Origin: Coniochaeta sp. PMI_546
Lineage: Eukaryota > Ascomycota > Sordariomycetes > Coniochaetales > Coniochaetaceae
Reading direction: 5' to 3'
DNA: 64,000 nt
NCBI GenBank assembly: GCA_021432605.1
Contig: MU271149.1
Span: 1,984,001-2,048,000 of the forward strand
Shown: positions 44,021 to 55,424 of the stretch, in pieces
Layout of the letters: each line of letters starts with the position of its first letter
Position numbering within the stretch: position 1 is the stretch's first letter
Made by a program: the position numbers and the translations under genes
The notes under the pieces: model-generated
What the model was told of the DNA's origin: nothing
What the model saw: the letters and a program-made list of their open reading frames with translations, nothing else
The model's database searches: none

Positions 44021-44495
44021 GCTTCGCCAACGAGGTAGAACCGTCGGTAATGGTATGTTTGTGTTTGGGAGTAAGCGGGAGCCTTCCTGGTAGGGTCCGA
44101 TTTTTTGTTATTATCTCGAATGTACAACTCGCGTTGGTCCGAGTCTAGAATCAGTTAAGACCTGTCCGCGATCATGTTAAACTTCCTTGGCAATTGCTGG
44201 TCTAAGATTCACAGATGCTAGACCCCCTCGTCTCGCCCGGCTTAGTGCACTCTCGTCGAGTTTGAGCCAAGATAACCAACAGGCGACATGTCGAAGCTAC
44301 GGCTTGCATCTCCGCCAAAGGGGTGCTGGTTGTAGTGCAACATATGGAAAAGGCAGTCATATCTTTAGTATGCATTATACTGAGGGGTATAAAGACGCGA
44401 AACTGTCATAAAGCACCTTCACGTTACTCTTATCCAGCGTCAAGCGCGCCCACGGTCTATCGTCAGACTCCTGGATTACTCTCCGTATTCCGACC
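44021..44495. other. Intergenic between convergent genes
   Basis: 475 bp of spacer and 3' untranslated sequence between SWC3 and the Mid2-like gene; nothing recognisable. Confidence 0.4.
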
Positions 44496-45862
44496 TTATT
44501 GTTCCAACTCCGCTCGATGCGCCTGAGTCCCAAGAGGATAATGGGCAGCTCCCAGCTCGCTTATTGGCGGAGACTGATGCTGTTGCGGTACCTGTCCCTG
44601 CGGAGTCCACCCCTGTTGGTGACCATAGGCACTCTGTGCTGTCGGGACCGGCGACGGCATCCACCCCGACTGACCGTATGCAGCATAAGTCTGTTGACCT
44701 CCATGACCTTCCTTCGACGGGTCGTAGTACGCCTGATTAAGTGCCGCAGACTGCCTGGGGCTTGCGCCGGGCGCGTAGTACATGCCTCCACCACCATGGG
44801 CCAAAGCGCCGCCGGGAGCTGCGCCGCCGGCTCCGGGGACAGCGGTACCTGTGACAGTGCCCTGGTTTTGGCGACGGTGCCGGAAGATGAGAAATAGTAC
44901 AGCCACGACGGCAATGCCGATTATGGCGATGCCGCCTACAACGCCGCCGACAATGGGCCCGACCGGTACGGGGGAGGAGCCGTCGGTTTGGGTCGGGGTG
45001 GGCGGCGAGATGCTTGTTGTGGAAGTAGTCGAGGATGACGACGATGATGATGATGACGAGGACGATGTTGTTGTGGTTGTCTTGCTAGTTGTACTTGTTG
45101 TTGATAGGTTTGGTGGTGCATCTAAGAGTGTGCCAATGCCACCGGAGGCATAACAGTTGAGGAGGGAATAGGTGTTTGACGGGTTAGTCGAACTTGAAAA
45201 CCGCCATGTGAAGCAGGAGGGAGACGCCGTGCTAGTACTGAAGAGCAGTAAGGATGCATGTCAACCATCGTTCTGCGAATACAGTGTACAGATTGATGAG
45301 CAAGGTTCGAATTACCAACAAAGAGTCCCCGTTCCACAGCTTGTTGGAGCGGTAGCTAAGTCGAAGCACGTGGTGAGGAAGCTCGCCTGACATGCCGGGA
45401 AGTCGTCGACACAACATCCCATATGCGATCCTGTCGTTGTGCACTTTGCGCCGACTCTGAAGCAAGTCCATGGCGACGCTATAGAGAGATCACTGTGTTA
45501 GATTAAACCTTACCCTGCCAGCAGGCTAGGGACGGGACGGGACGGGACGATGATCATGACCAAGTGTCCCCAAACTGAAGTGTGTTGTGCCTACACTTGA
45601 ATTCGGCCGCAAATCCGCAGGTATCAGTGTTCATTTGGTACCTCTTGAAGAGGTCCATGCTAGCAAGTTCGCTTGGATGGCGTGGTATAGTGGTCGGTAC
45701 GGGCGAGACACCGATATCGACATCGACGCCGCCATTGTCATCACCGTGTCTTGGCAGGGCGGTCTGTCGCGCCGGCTTCCACCGTAGCCCAATGTCCCGT
45801 GCGGAGGCGAATGTTGCAAGCGTAAAAAGCGCAAATGCCGAAAACGGCGGGCACCCTTGCAT
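44496..45862 (-). CDS. Mid2-like single-pass cell-wall sensor
   Basis: A 390-residue type I membrane protein of the plan seen in fungal wall-stress sensors. Exons are 45862..45595, 45478..45316 and 45237..44496; the total is 391 codons. A signal peptide is followed by a short extracellular part (FALFTLATFASARD). A cysteine-rich module is assembled across introns: DTCGFAAEFKSSPWTC, then VGAKCTTTGSHMGCC, CQASFLTTCFDLA, SCGTGTLCC and SPSCFTWRF. A Ser/Thr-rich stalk follows, partly a pure Ser run. The transmembrane helix is VGGIAIIGIAVVAVLFLIF, then the stop-transfer RHRRQNQ. The cytosolic tail is rich in Gly, Gln, Pro and Tyr. Intron 1 holds a short GGGAC tandem tract at about 45529-45548. The sensing role is inferred from architecture. 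Acceptors were chosen to keep both phase and the Cys pattern. Confidence 0.8.
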
Positions 45863-46610
45863 TGTGACTAGAACGACGACTCACAACTAGACGTGCTTGG
45901 ACCCTCGTCAGGATGTATGCAGATGGGTTTCGGAGCCGCCCAAGGTCGAGAAGTTGAAGAGGGCAATTGAGAGGACGAACTGTATACATTGCGAGACCCT
46001 GGACGCCCTGAAACAACCATCATGTTGTACTGCAGCCCGACCGGCTGTGGTGCGGCTGAGCTTCAAGCGCACTACACTGACCACTTTGCTCGGAGATTTG
46101 ACATGAGCAGCAAGGCTTCGGACGAATACTCAGAAGGATGACCCGTTCGCTGGTTGGGTCAGTCAACCAGCGCTCGTTATTCGTCCATTTTGCTGCATGG
46201 AACTGGTTGGTCTGCAGGGTCGAGGGCTGTCTGGCTGCTAATAACCCATTGGGAACATTTCCGCTAAAATGTCATGTGAAGATTGAGACGCCTTTCTTTG
46301 GTTGACATCTCTGCTGCTCAGCCGACAATTCTGCAACGATACGACTAGACTCAAGTTGTGCAATACGCAAGTACGATCGCGGTAGAAAAGAATCAGATTG
46401 GGTATGATAGGACATCTTGCGTCCAACAAGCAACGCGTGTAATCAATATCCCCCCTACTATCTCGTCAGGGGCCTTGGACTCCCAGTCCGCCTCTTTGAT
46501 CTGAGTCCGACATTCTTCATGTACACATGTCGCAACGCCAGCAACAGCCCGATTTTGAGCAATTATAATAGCGTCAGGAGACCAAATTGGACGATCCATG
46601 AAATCGCCTC
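45863..46610. other. Intergenic upstream of the Mid2-like gene
   Basis: 750 bp between the Mid2-like start and the PLAC8 stop. Small ORFs only; no gene is supported. Confidence 0.4.
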
Positions 46611-47231
46611 TTACTGAGGCATCTGCATACCCTCCTTGGGCGCATGGTACCCTTGAGTGATGGGCCCAGCGGCCGTGCGGGCTTTGACTTCCTTCTCCTG
46701 TTGGATGAGAGCACAGCACGAGCACCAGAAGGTTGTGCAGCAGTCGCTGGTACCGTTGCCCTTGATGCCGTATTGCTCGCGGATCTCGCCCCGCTTGATC
46801 AGGGCATAGCTGTTTGAACATATCTGGTCAATCGAGGTGTTCTCGACAGGTAGGCCTCTGTTTTGAGGCTACTTACATCCAGCCGCACCCAGTGAAGTAG
46901 CTGATGCCGCACATGAGCAAACAGTCCGAGTTGAACGGCTCATATGTCCGCATGCTTGGGTCACGCATACGTTCAGAGGTCTTCCCCACCACTTGAAGTC
47001 GACTGGGTGTCAGTTGGGTGCAGCCTATGTAATGCTTGCTCCACGTAGTCTGGGAGACAACCAAGCAGCTACTCGAGAGGACTTCGACTTACGGACGCAG
47101 GGCAGGCAGGTACCGAGTAGACAGAGGTCGCAAGGGCCACAACTCATGAGACCGTTCTGCCACTCCTGGCTGTGGACATTCTGAGCAGGAGCGTACTGCG
47201 GCTGCATCTGGGGCTGCTCTTGATAGGCCAT
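46611..47231 (-). CDS. PLAC8 family Cys-rich protein
   Basis: A 150-residue member of the PLAC8 (Cys-rich, FCR/PCR-like) family; relatives include plant cadmium-resistance and fruit-size proteins, and fungal roles are poorly known. Exons are 47231..47093, 46991..46877 and 46809..46611; the total is 151 codons. The Gln/Pro-rich N-terminus leads to WQNGLMSCGPCDLCLLGTC, with Cys-x2-Cys-x2-Cys. The middle exon adds LVGKTSERMRDPSMRTYEPF and CLLMCGISYFTGCGW. The last has IKRGEIREQYGIKGNGTSDC, then CTTFWCSCCALIQQEKEVKA, the typical C-terminal CC-x-x-x-W-C block. Short hydrophobic patches suggest membrane association. All three conserved Cys blocks are intact. Confidence 0.93.
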
Positions 47232-48286
47232 CTTGAGATCGAGGATATGAGATCGAAGTTGAGAGGACCAGTCGGCTTATCCAAGGGGTCTTGAGCGAAG
47301 GCAGGAATTTCACGCCTATTGAACGATCGTGGTGCGGGAGCTGTGACGGAAACGAGAGAGATCGGGAGAAGGTATGACATTGGAGGCACTGGACAAGTCC
47401 TCACTTAAGAAGAAAGAAAGCCAGGCCAACACAGTCAGCTCAAGGCAGATCAATGTCTCTCCATGGAAACCACAGTTCCCTGACACCCCAATCCACTAGT
47501 CTGGGTCCGGGGGGGGGTGAGCAGATCAAGCACTGGGCATGACTTCCATAGGGGCAGACGTTCAATCTAATCGGGCATGCGGCTGTCAATCTTTGCGAAA
47601 GGGGCCCCAGAGGACGCCAGGCGAGCATCGTCAGGCCAGATCCATTGTATCGTAACGGCGCAGGTGTCAAAAGCCGAGTTCCACAGTGTCAACGATCCGA
47701 TTCTGGGGCCGATGCCTTAGTGTTGGGAGCTGCGTCGACTTGGGGAATGATCCTTCATTCGTATCAAAACTTAGCTGAACCAATTGACAGTTGGTTCGAA
47801 ACTCAGCCACGGCCAGAGAATTGAAAATGGCTGACTTACTGCCCCACTACAGGCAAGCATGCCAACGCTTAGCGCTTTAGGGCTGAAAGCAAGGGTGCCG
47901 ATGGTATGCTTCTATACGTCTATCTGTTGACGATCGAAATTGAGGGTCCTCTTGGACAAGGATGCAAGAGTGGTTCCGGCTGTCTTTTTCGTCTTGGCGG
48001 CACTGTGATAACAACTCTTGGTGGTCAGGGAGACACAGGGTACCAGTGAATGAGCAAAAGTGGCAAGGTAACTGGTGCCGGTGACCGATGCGGCTCCTAA
48101 CAGTATGATGCCATGTACAATAAGTACAGGTAAGGGTTAAAATTAGCATACCTATCGCTAAGCTTGCCTGCAGGACTGCTTCCCCACACAGCCGCTGACT
48201 CAGTATCATCAGTGCCACGATTCGTCGTCTCGTACAAGACATCTGGTCTTATCGTCAACATGAGACAGACGAGAAATTTGGTCGGC
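47232..48286. other. Intergenic upstream of the PLAC8 gene
   Basis: 1.05 kb without a supported gene. A run of nine or more G lies at about 47508-47518. Overlapping ORFs on the minus strand (about 76-121 codons) lack family marks. Confidence 0.4.
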
Positions 48287-49125
48287 TCAATGATGCGATG
48301 GAGCCTGATTTTCGCCGACCGCTGGTGGGAGCAGCTGGCGGGAAATGGTCTTGCTAAGAATCGCATAATCAGGGTTGAAGGTCTTCCCAAACCGAAGCTT
48401 TCTTGGTGCGGGAGAAACCTCATCCATCTGGAATCCTAGCCTCCTGTAGAAGTCAAGCCCTCGCTTGTTCGACAGGAAGCAGGTCAGCATGACTTTGTCT
48501 ACAGAAGGAATATTTTCGGCCACGGTGAACAGGAAACCCATCAAAAGTCGGCCGAGTCCAGTTCTGTGCGTCTCTTGTTAGCGAGTTGCAGGTCATACTA
48601 CAAGGATGGCCCACCGTTGAAGGTGCGGCTTCAGGTGAATTTCGTAACAGTAAACCACTGGTTGACCTTCCTCCCAGGTAGGCATCAGAGAGGTGAAGCC
48701 AGCAAGAGAGCCGTCCTCATCTTTCACAAGGATATAGCGGAGGTCCGAAGACCGCATTTCTGTGAGCTTCTTCTTCGGATGCCAGCCGGCGCTAGAGGCT
48801 TCATAGTCACATTTGCTTGTCTCTGCTATGAGATCGAAGCAGGCCTCGAGATCCGCATCGCTCAGATTCGCGGCTTTTTGGAGATTGACGCTGTAATTCT
48901 GACCTGTCCGAGGATGAGACCATGTTGTGGTCCAAGGAAGTGCTTCAATTGCGCTGTTAACCGATCAATAAACAGCCCTGTCCAGAACGGTGGCAAGTGA
49001 ATCGATAAGTGCTTTGAAGCAAAGACTCACGTGGAGGTCAAGTAATCGTCGATGAATATTTGGTCAGGCTTTGCGTTTGCTGTTTCGAGAGGATCCGCAG
49101 ACGCTCGCCCTCTTCTGGGTCCCAT
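48287..49125 (-). CDS. NAA40: N-alpha-acetyltransferase Naa40 (NatD), histone-specific
   Basis: A 236-residue GNAT acetyltransferase of the NatD type, which acetylates the N-terminal serine of histones H4 and H2A. Exons are 49125..49031, 48953..48615 and 48563..48287; the total is 237 codons. The first exon is short and basic (MGPRRGRASADPL). The second has GWHPKKKLTEMRSSDLRYIL, then VKDEDGSLAGFTSLMPTWEE and VVYCYEIHLKPHLQR. The acetyl-CoA-binding turn, R-T-G-L-G-R-L-L-M, spans the intron (QR|TGLGRLLMGFLF). The last exon gives VMLTCFLSNKRGLDFYRRLG, then FGKTFNPDYAILSK, both characteristic of Naa40. Donor 2 is GTGGGC, less common but in phase. Nuclear or ribosome-linked action follows from the family. 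It shares an upstream region with the divergent LYRM2-like gene. Confidence 0.93.
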
Positions 49126-49502
49126 TGTACCTATAATCGATCGCTTGCCGTCCTATGATCCGAATCTGACAGGGCACAGCTTGACTGCAGAGCAAGATAC
49201 GGCGTGCAGGAAGTTGAAGGGAAGGTTCGAAGTCGGATGGATAGCATCAGCTCCCATCTCTGAGCAACGCGGTGAGACGCGTTCTCTTGGGTAAAAGTCC
49301 TGTACCTTGTTTGACTGACCCATAGAAAAGCAGAGCCTGGGCACTGGGCAAGTATGCGGGAGTGGGTCCGTTATTGCTGTGATGTTTGGTTGGCACTTCA
49401 AGATTTTGGCAGCCGGCCGTCACCACCGCAGATGCAGAGACCGACGATTTTGGTCACTTCGTCCCCCGATCGTAAGAGACTGGCGCTCTCCAATGTGTCT
49501 TG
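49126..49502. promoter_or_regulatory. Divergent promoter NAA40 / LYRM2-like
   Basis: A 377-bp region between two start codons on opposite strands, so it must carry both promoters. No further gene is seen and no specific site is claimed. Confidence 0.5.
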
Positions 49503-49973
49503 ATGATAGCTCCACTTCCTTTCGTACGGCACTTGGTCCGTAGCTATTCTACACGCCAAACCTCGCGGAATCGCCTAGGCGTGACACTGAGTTTGGATCA
49601 TGTATGTCTTCCAATCTCAGGAAGGTCTAGGTCTGCGCAGGTTCTGGATCACTAACAGGTGTGCTCAGTTTCTACAACGTTCTCGGGTGTTGTCGCTCTA
49701 CAGGACTATAATTCGCGCCACAAGGCGCATCCAAGACCCGACGACTCGTGCCGAGACAAGGAAGTTTGCTCGAGACGAGTTCGAGAGACACCGCCAAGTC
49801 ACAGACCTAGTACGTGGAATCATCAGTCGCTTGCCTTTCCAAGACTATGAACATGCATTGCTCTAGCAGCTTCGATCTCGTAGCTGATCTATTGTTAGGA
49901 CCATATTCGTTATCTGCTGTCAACCGGAAAGACAGAGTGGGAAAGCATGGAGCGGTATATTGATGGTCTATAG
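49503..49973 (+). CDS. LYR-motif mitochondrial protein, LYRM2-like
   Basis: A small LYR protein of 104 residues built from three exons, 49503..49601, 49669..49809 and 49899..49973 (33, 47 and 25 codons including stop, all phase 0). The first exon gives an Arg-rich mitochondrial presequence (FVRHLVRSYSTRQTSRNRLG) ending LSLDH. The second gives FLQRSRVLSLYRTIIRATRR with the Leu-Tyr-Arg core, then FARDEFERHRQVTD. The third ends HIRYLLSTGKTEWESMERYI-DGL. The family binds mitochondrial acyl carrier protein and helps assemble respiratory complexes; LYRM2 has been tied to complex I. The gene is too finely split to show as one long ORF. Family members are of similar size. Confidence 0.9.
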
Positions 49974-50208
49974 TACGCCAATGCAGCAATGTAAATGCAG
50001 TACATATCTCCCGGCCATCTAATCGCGTCGTAGTCGCCGTGTGGCCCTAATCGATATAGAAGTCTCGCGTACATACTGATTTTGCAACCCCATGTTGCTC
50101 CCAGACATCGTTGGCTGCCTAGCCTGGTGATTTCATCCGTCTCGAGTCTCTGATATACTACACAGCCACCGCCATCATCGTACAGTAGGTCGTTCATCAC
50201 ATCCTTCT

Positions 50209-50669
50209 CTATGAGCCCTGCCTCTGCTTATGTCTGGGGTTTGCCGGGCAGATAATGTATAGGTAGCCCCGATGCCGCTTGTTGGCTTTCCGGCGAACGA
50301 CCTGAGGAAAGTTTTACTGGTTAGCTCCATTCCAGCATTGAGCTGCCAATCGAGAAGAGACGTGTCGCTTATTACCTTGCAATGCTCGCATCGTTTCTTT
50401 ATCGAACTGTGGACCTTCATGCCTCTGGTCTGCTGTCTCGGAGCAACCAATCCCCCTACCACCGCCAACTGCGAGTTTCTTGTTGCGGGCGCTTTCAACG
50501 CATTCCTTAATGCCAGCTGCCGGCATGGTGAGGAACAGGAGAGCACGCTTTGGGACAGACTGCGAACGGTGTGGTGCGCTGGGGAACAAGGTGGTATCCT
50601 GGGAGCTGCTGGGTTTATAGATAGAGCTCGTAGCGCCGAAAGTAACGACGAAGCGGTTCGATTCCTCAT
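50209..50669 (-). CDS. Mitochondrial ribosomal protein bL36m
   Basis: A 128-residue precursor of the mitochondrial large-subunit protein bL36. Exons are 50669..50376 and 50301..50209 (98 and 31 codons). The first 85 or so residues are a long Ser/Arg/Ala-rich presequence (MRNRTASSLLSALRALSINP). The mature part starts near RGMKVHSSIKKRCEHCK and, across the intron, continues VVRRKANKRHRGYLYIICPA, then NPRHKQRQG. The Cys-x2-Cys and Cys...His ligands of the bL36 zinc site are all present. The frame is also open further upstream (to 50735); the ATG at 50669 is chosen because it starts a typical targeting sequence. It converges on the LYRM2-like gene, with stops 236 bp apart. Confidence 0.95.
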
Positions 50670-52876
50670 CGTTGCGGGCTTCGTGAGATACGAGGTGATT
50701 CCAATGCCCGATAAGTCGGACGTTGTACCAAGCACGGGCTTTGAGGCAGTAAGGTGTTTGTTGAAGACTCTAGTCTTGGGAAGTCGTTCGCACCTCGCTC
50801 AGCCGGGATGCGTTTCCATAAAATTGGAGAAACCAAAGTGGTGGTCTGTGCGGCATGAATCACGTGGGGGAGACCCGCTATGCGGTGATTGTGTACGTAT
50901 ACGTGTAGGTACCTACGTACATCAGAGTGACCACAATCTTGAAACGCCCAACTTCCACATCGTCGTTAGCTACAGTGAATCTGTTTCCCCTCGTCTTCTT
51001 ATTCTTGGTCTGACCGACACCTTGACTTGATTCTCTTACACTTACGTAGTCAAGTGCAGTATTCTGCAATATTTCCACACCTGTAGCCTTTGGTCTACAG
51101 ATGACCGTTGGGCGACATCAAGATGAGAAACACGTCTACTCTATGTTCCAGAGCTTGGAGTGCTAGGTTCCTCTCAGTTTACGCTGTGCGACACAAGATT
51201 ATCTATCGCCTCTTAAACGATGTCTGCGCACCGCGAAGGGCGACTGTTTCGACATCTTGGCAAATCAGGGTACGGGCGTCGAAGCATGCCCCCGCTGAGA
51301 AATCCGTGACCTCGACTTCTTTTCCTCTGTTGCCTTTGTAAAGAGGTCAAGATCAGCTAAGCCCCTGTGAAAATGCATGTCTCCTTGCTGTTCGAAAGTG
51401 TCTTCGTGTCATATGCTCCGGTTCTGCCTGGGTCGGCAATATTACTGGTATTGGGACTCCGCGTCCTGGCGGTAAGTTAGGCCGTGTATCGTAAGCTCAC
51501 TGGTGCCCATATGATATCACAAAACCTAGCTCACAGAAACTTCGCATTGAATTCAAGCAACCCAGTATGGGGAAGCTGCAGCATTTGAATGCATACGCAT
51601 GTCTAGCCGACAGCCGCCCCTATTAAGCAAGACTAAGTTACGGCATAGTGTGGGAATGTTTCAGTCTGAACCTCTAACCCGAACCACGGTGTACTTATAC
51701 GAAGCCTATCTGGTCCTGAACCTCAGAGTGTCGATCATCAGTAAAGAACTATAGTACAAACACGTCAATGTACTGATTCGTATACTCAATGAGAAGTCAC
51801 TTGCTTTGCTGAAAATGTCATATATCCCAACGCCGTTCAACCCAGCTGTGTGCGACAGCGACAGCACGGCGGTCGTGAGGCTTATTCGCAACGCTGCGTA
51901 GGAGTGAGACAAGGTCCAAGCCAAAAGTATCTAGCGCCCTTAGAGTGTTATTCATCGCAAGAAGGCCAGCTTCGACTCACTTACACTGGCTGAAGATGGT
52001 GAACTCGTTAAAGGAGACAGGACTGCACCAGCCATATGCTAGACCTTCGACTACCCTGAAACACTTGACATGTCAATCTCAAGATATGACCACAGGAGGT
52101 ATGCTCAGTTGTTTGAGATCCAGGAGGGTTTGATGTCGTTAGTAGCGTTGCATTTCGGGTCAAAAGGCAACGCTGCATGTGAGTAGGTGAAACCTGGGAT
52201 CACTTCGTATACGGTCAGCTTCGGTTGAACATACAAATGGCAAGTTGACTAATACGGTGCTGCAGTAGCATAAGCTTTCCTAGGCTACCAATTATACGTC
52301 AGATTATACGTCAGTCTTGCTGTGTGTTTCTCTTTCAGCATCTCGTAAGTGCCGCTCCGTCGAGGGGGTGCTCTATGATTTACCAAGCAATATCCGTGGT
52401 CGGTGCTCTTTTTAACACCAGTCCATCATCAGTTCCCAAGTCAATATGCGCCGCCGTATTACCTAGCAGTGTCTCAGACTTGGCTACATACCTTTTTTCG
52501 GCGTGACTTCTATGTGCTACATATTGGCTTACTGATAGCCGCAACCATCAACCGAGGCGGATGGCACACATGCTGCCTCATTATTGACGCGTATAGCCGG
52601 GAACATTGTCTAGCAGCTTGTATGGCATGAATCGACGTGCTTCCGTTGGGTAGGTGTCCAAGCGATGGATACTCGTAAATTTATGGCCCGAAGCCATCGT
52701 ATTCTGGACAGGGGCCTCAGGGATAGTATGAATTTGAAGTATATATTCTCGTCCGTCCCATTGAACTATGATACAACTTTTAGGCAAGAGCCACATATTT
52801 TCACTTCTATCGGCGTTTTGGTCGTATCAATATATTTTGACATTCGCAAGTCCTGTCCAAGGCAAAGTAGCACAAT
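50670..52876. other. Gene-poor 2.2-kb gap
   Basis: No supported protein or RNA gene. It contains a 12-bp direct repeat ATTATACGTCAG at 52291-52302 and 52303-52314 and a palindromic GTACGTATAC near 50895. ORFs here are short (60-107 codons) and overlap on both strands without family marks. The sequence near 52800 precedes the hydrolase gene and should hold its promoter. Confidence 0.45.
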
Positions 52877-53836
52877 ATGGCGACACAAGAAACAGCCAAG
52901 ACTCGTTTCCTCGAAGCGAACGGCATCAACTTCGGCTATCGGCTCATTGGCGAATCCAACACCACAAAACCCCCTTTACTCCTCTTAAATCACTTTCGTT
53001 CTAGCATCGACCTCTGGGACCCCATTATCGTCAACGGGATTGCCGCGTCTGGCTGCCAAGTCATCTCTTACGACTATGCCGGCGTCGGCCACAGCTCGGG
53101 TCACGTCAGACTCTCGATCAAGGAGTTCAGCGCAGATGTCATCGCCTTCCTCTCCTCTCTGCTCTCATCACTACCGGGCTTGCCGAGTCAAGTTGATATC
53201 CTCGCTTTCTCCATGGGCGGCTACGTGGCGCAACAGATGGTCCTAGACAGACCGGATCTAGTCCGTAAGCTAATCATCTCAGGCTCCGGCCCCAGTGGCT
53301 CGACTGGCACTCTTGCCGGATTGCTCAGCCGACCCATGGCAGAAGTTCAGAGTGCCATCATGACCAACCCTGCTCAAGCGCAGCCCATTGTGGACTCCTT
53401 CTTTCCCACCTTTATCGATACCAAGGATGCCGCCAATGCATGGCTGGGTCGCATCATGTCATCCCGGGCCGCGCTTGTCGGAAAGGAGGGCGAACCCGAT
53501 TTCAAGAGCTTCTTGTCCGGCTTACCACTGAACAGGCTGACTGAGGCCTATCTGAAGTGGGATGCCGATCCGGTACCTTTCTCGCTGCTGCAGACGGTAC
53601 AGAAAGACGTGCTCGTCACTGCAGGTGACAACGATCTAATCGTGCCGACGATAAACGCGTTTGCACTAGCTAAGCAGCTTCCAAGGGCCAGCTTTGTCAT
53701 GTACCCAGGATCTGGTCATGGGCATATTTTCCAGTACGCCGACTTCTACGTCCAACAGGTGAACAATTTTCTGGCCGGCGAGTGGCCGGTCCCCAACTGG
53801 TCGTTCGGTACCATCCGACCGCAGTTCGGTATCTAA
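52877..53836 (+). CDS. Alpha/beta hydrolase
   Basis: An intronless, 319-residue alpha/beta hydrolase. The start MATQETAKTRF leads into a beta strand (LEANGINFGYRLIGE). The oxyanion segment is PLLLLNHFRSSIDLWDP, with NHF in place of the more common HGF. The second strand is VISYDYAGVGHSSG. The nucleophile elbow is DILAFSMGGYVAQQMVLDRP (Ser about residue 113). A cap of about 85 residues (SRPMAEVQSAIMTNPAQAQP) precedes the acid region VLVTAGDNDLIVPTINAFAL. The histidine lies in YPGSGHGHIFQYADFYVQQV. The type fits haloperoxidase/esterase-like hydrolases of fungi; the substrate is unknown. No signal peptide, so cytosolic. It converges on the DHH gene. Confidence 0.88.
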   Translation: MATQETAKTRFLEANGINFGYRLIGESNTTKPPLLLLNHFRSSIDLWDPIIVNGIAASGCQVISYDYAGVGHSSGHVRLSIKEFSADVIAFLSSLLSSLPGLPSQVDILAFSMGGYVAQQMVLDRPDLVRKLIISGSGPSGSTGTLAGLLSRPMAEVQSAIMTNPAQAQPIVDSFFPTFIDTKDAANAWLGRIMSSRAALVGKEGEPDFKSFLSGLPLNRLTEAYLKWDADPVPFSLLQTVQKDVLVTAGDNDLIVPTINAFALAKQLPRASFVMYPGSGHGHIFQYADFYVQQVNNFLAGEWPVPNWSFGTIRPQFGI

Positions 53837-54001
53837 GGGTGGCCAATTTGTGCCGTGTGTCCATCATGACGTCGCTTCGTTCCAGGTGCTAAGCCAAAGC
53901 TGTGAGTCGTTAGAGGAGATGCTCAATGTACTTATCGTCGCTCGAGATAGCAAGGAGGAAGAATGGGGTGCCTACCTTTGCCCTGAGCATCAGAGGACGT
54001 C

Positions 54002-55424
54002 CTATACTTGCTTTCCAAAATAATTCAACAACGTATTGCCTTGGTGCGGTCGCGCATCCATACCCTTTTTCGATTTCTTTACGCTTGCTTCGCTCTTTTT
54101 CCCAACCTCCAAAATATCCATTAGTTCCTCGAATTCTGCCTTCGGCACAATGCCACCCGATGCCTCCTTATGCCCTCTGGCAAAGGACTCACCCAGCCGC
54201 TTCCGCAGAGTCGCGTCTGGAGCTCTATCCGCCACGCTACCGAGAACTTCGATGATGTTCACTGGCGGGTTTCTGGCTCTAGCACTACGCGGGACACGGC
54301 ACGAGAAGTTGACCATGCCGGGGAGATATCCTTCGTTGGCAACTAGAACAACCTCAAGTTTGGCAGATGTCAAGTGCCCCGCCCATCGGGTTGCTATGAC
54401 GGGGTGGATCTGGGCGGCTGAGCTGATGCGGAATACGGCAATTTTTGCGTCAGACGAGAACTGGGGTGCGGTGTGTGTGCAGCGTTCCACCTCAGCGTTC
54501 ACTTCGGCCCTGGCGGCCATGAGACTGCGGTTGCTCAGTAAATCAGCGGGACCTGACGCCGCTACAAGGGCATCCCAGGCAGCTTGAACGTTGTAAGAGG
54601 ATGTGCGACGCGGTGCGTTGATCAGGGATACTGCATCGTTGAGGGCTTTCTTGGTATACTTCTTGAACGCCGCACTCATATCCGGGAAGGGAGGCTTCCA
54701 CTTCAGTGTATTCCCTAAGTCACCATGCGTTCCCATGATACAGAGCCAGTCGCATGTCGTGCTGACCAGTCCATGCAGCTCACAGCAAATTAGGTATGTA
54801 AGTAGGGAGCTGGTTGACACGGGGGGGCTGTTACATGCCGTTACATGTGATGAATGTTCGGGAAACTCGTCATCAAGAGCATAGTGGTGGTCTATAATGA
54901 GAGCTTTGTGAGGAAGATCGATGACCGGCGGTGATCTCCTTGATCCTTGGTCCAGAACGAAAATATAGGACGGTTTAAAGGCAGCCATTGCTGCCCTTTC
55001 TTCGGCACCATGGATGTTGCCACCTTTCTGCAATAGGTGAACGGAGATCAGAGCCGGGTCTAGGCCCAGGAGAACCAGCGTATTCCGGAGAATAGAACCG
55101 CTCGTCAGGCCGTCGGCGTCCTTGTCGGGAACGATGAGTGTCCTTGAATTGGCAGCAACGCTGTCCCTCGGTATCAGTATAAACTCTCTGATCCTGTTGA
55201 CCTCAAGTCACTCTGGACTGAGAAAGCTCGAGGTAAATGATGAGGTAAGGGACAAACCATTCGAGAATGAAATCGCGAGCACTTTCAACCTGATCGGCTG
55301 GGGCCGGCCATATGATCTTCCCGTTTTCGCCGAGGTTTGAGGGCGTAAGGTGATAATCGGGAACCTCTATTTTCCTCTTCTTGGTCTTCGTTGCCTTCGG
55401 GGACGGTGGCATTGTGCGTTTCAT
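54002..55424 (-). CDS. DHH-family phosphoesterase
   Basis: A 441-residue DHH phosphoesterase, a metal-dependent family including RecJ-like nucleases and oligonucleotide or cyclic-dinucleotide phosphodiesterases. Exons are 55424..55258 and 55160..54002; the intron is 97 bp with donor GTTTGT, a weaker site, and the total is 442 codons. The N-terminus is basic (KATKTKKRKIEVPDY). Motif I, the metal-binding aspartates, is LIVPDKDADGLTSGS; the family's namesake motif is ALIIDHHYALDDE. MGTHGDLGNTLKW follows, then a C-terminal region with GYLPGMVNFSCRVPR and RGHKEASGGIVPKAEFEELM, the glycine-rich DHHA1-like nucleotide site. The substrate is not fixed by the sequence. The ATG at 55412 is an alternative start four codons later. 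Confidence 0.85.

Noticed and set aside
44782-45153. Pro- and Asp/Val-rich plus-strand ORF
   Set aside because: It is the complement of the Ser-rich stalk and tail of the Mid2-like gene.
45529-45548. GGGAC tandem tract as a functional element
   Set aside because: It is only a few units long and lies within an intron of the Mid2-like gene; simple slippage explains it.
50272-51030. 252-codon plus-strand ORF
   Set aside because: It lies opposite the bL36m gene and is a shadow of that conserved minus-strand coding sequence.
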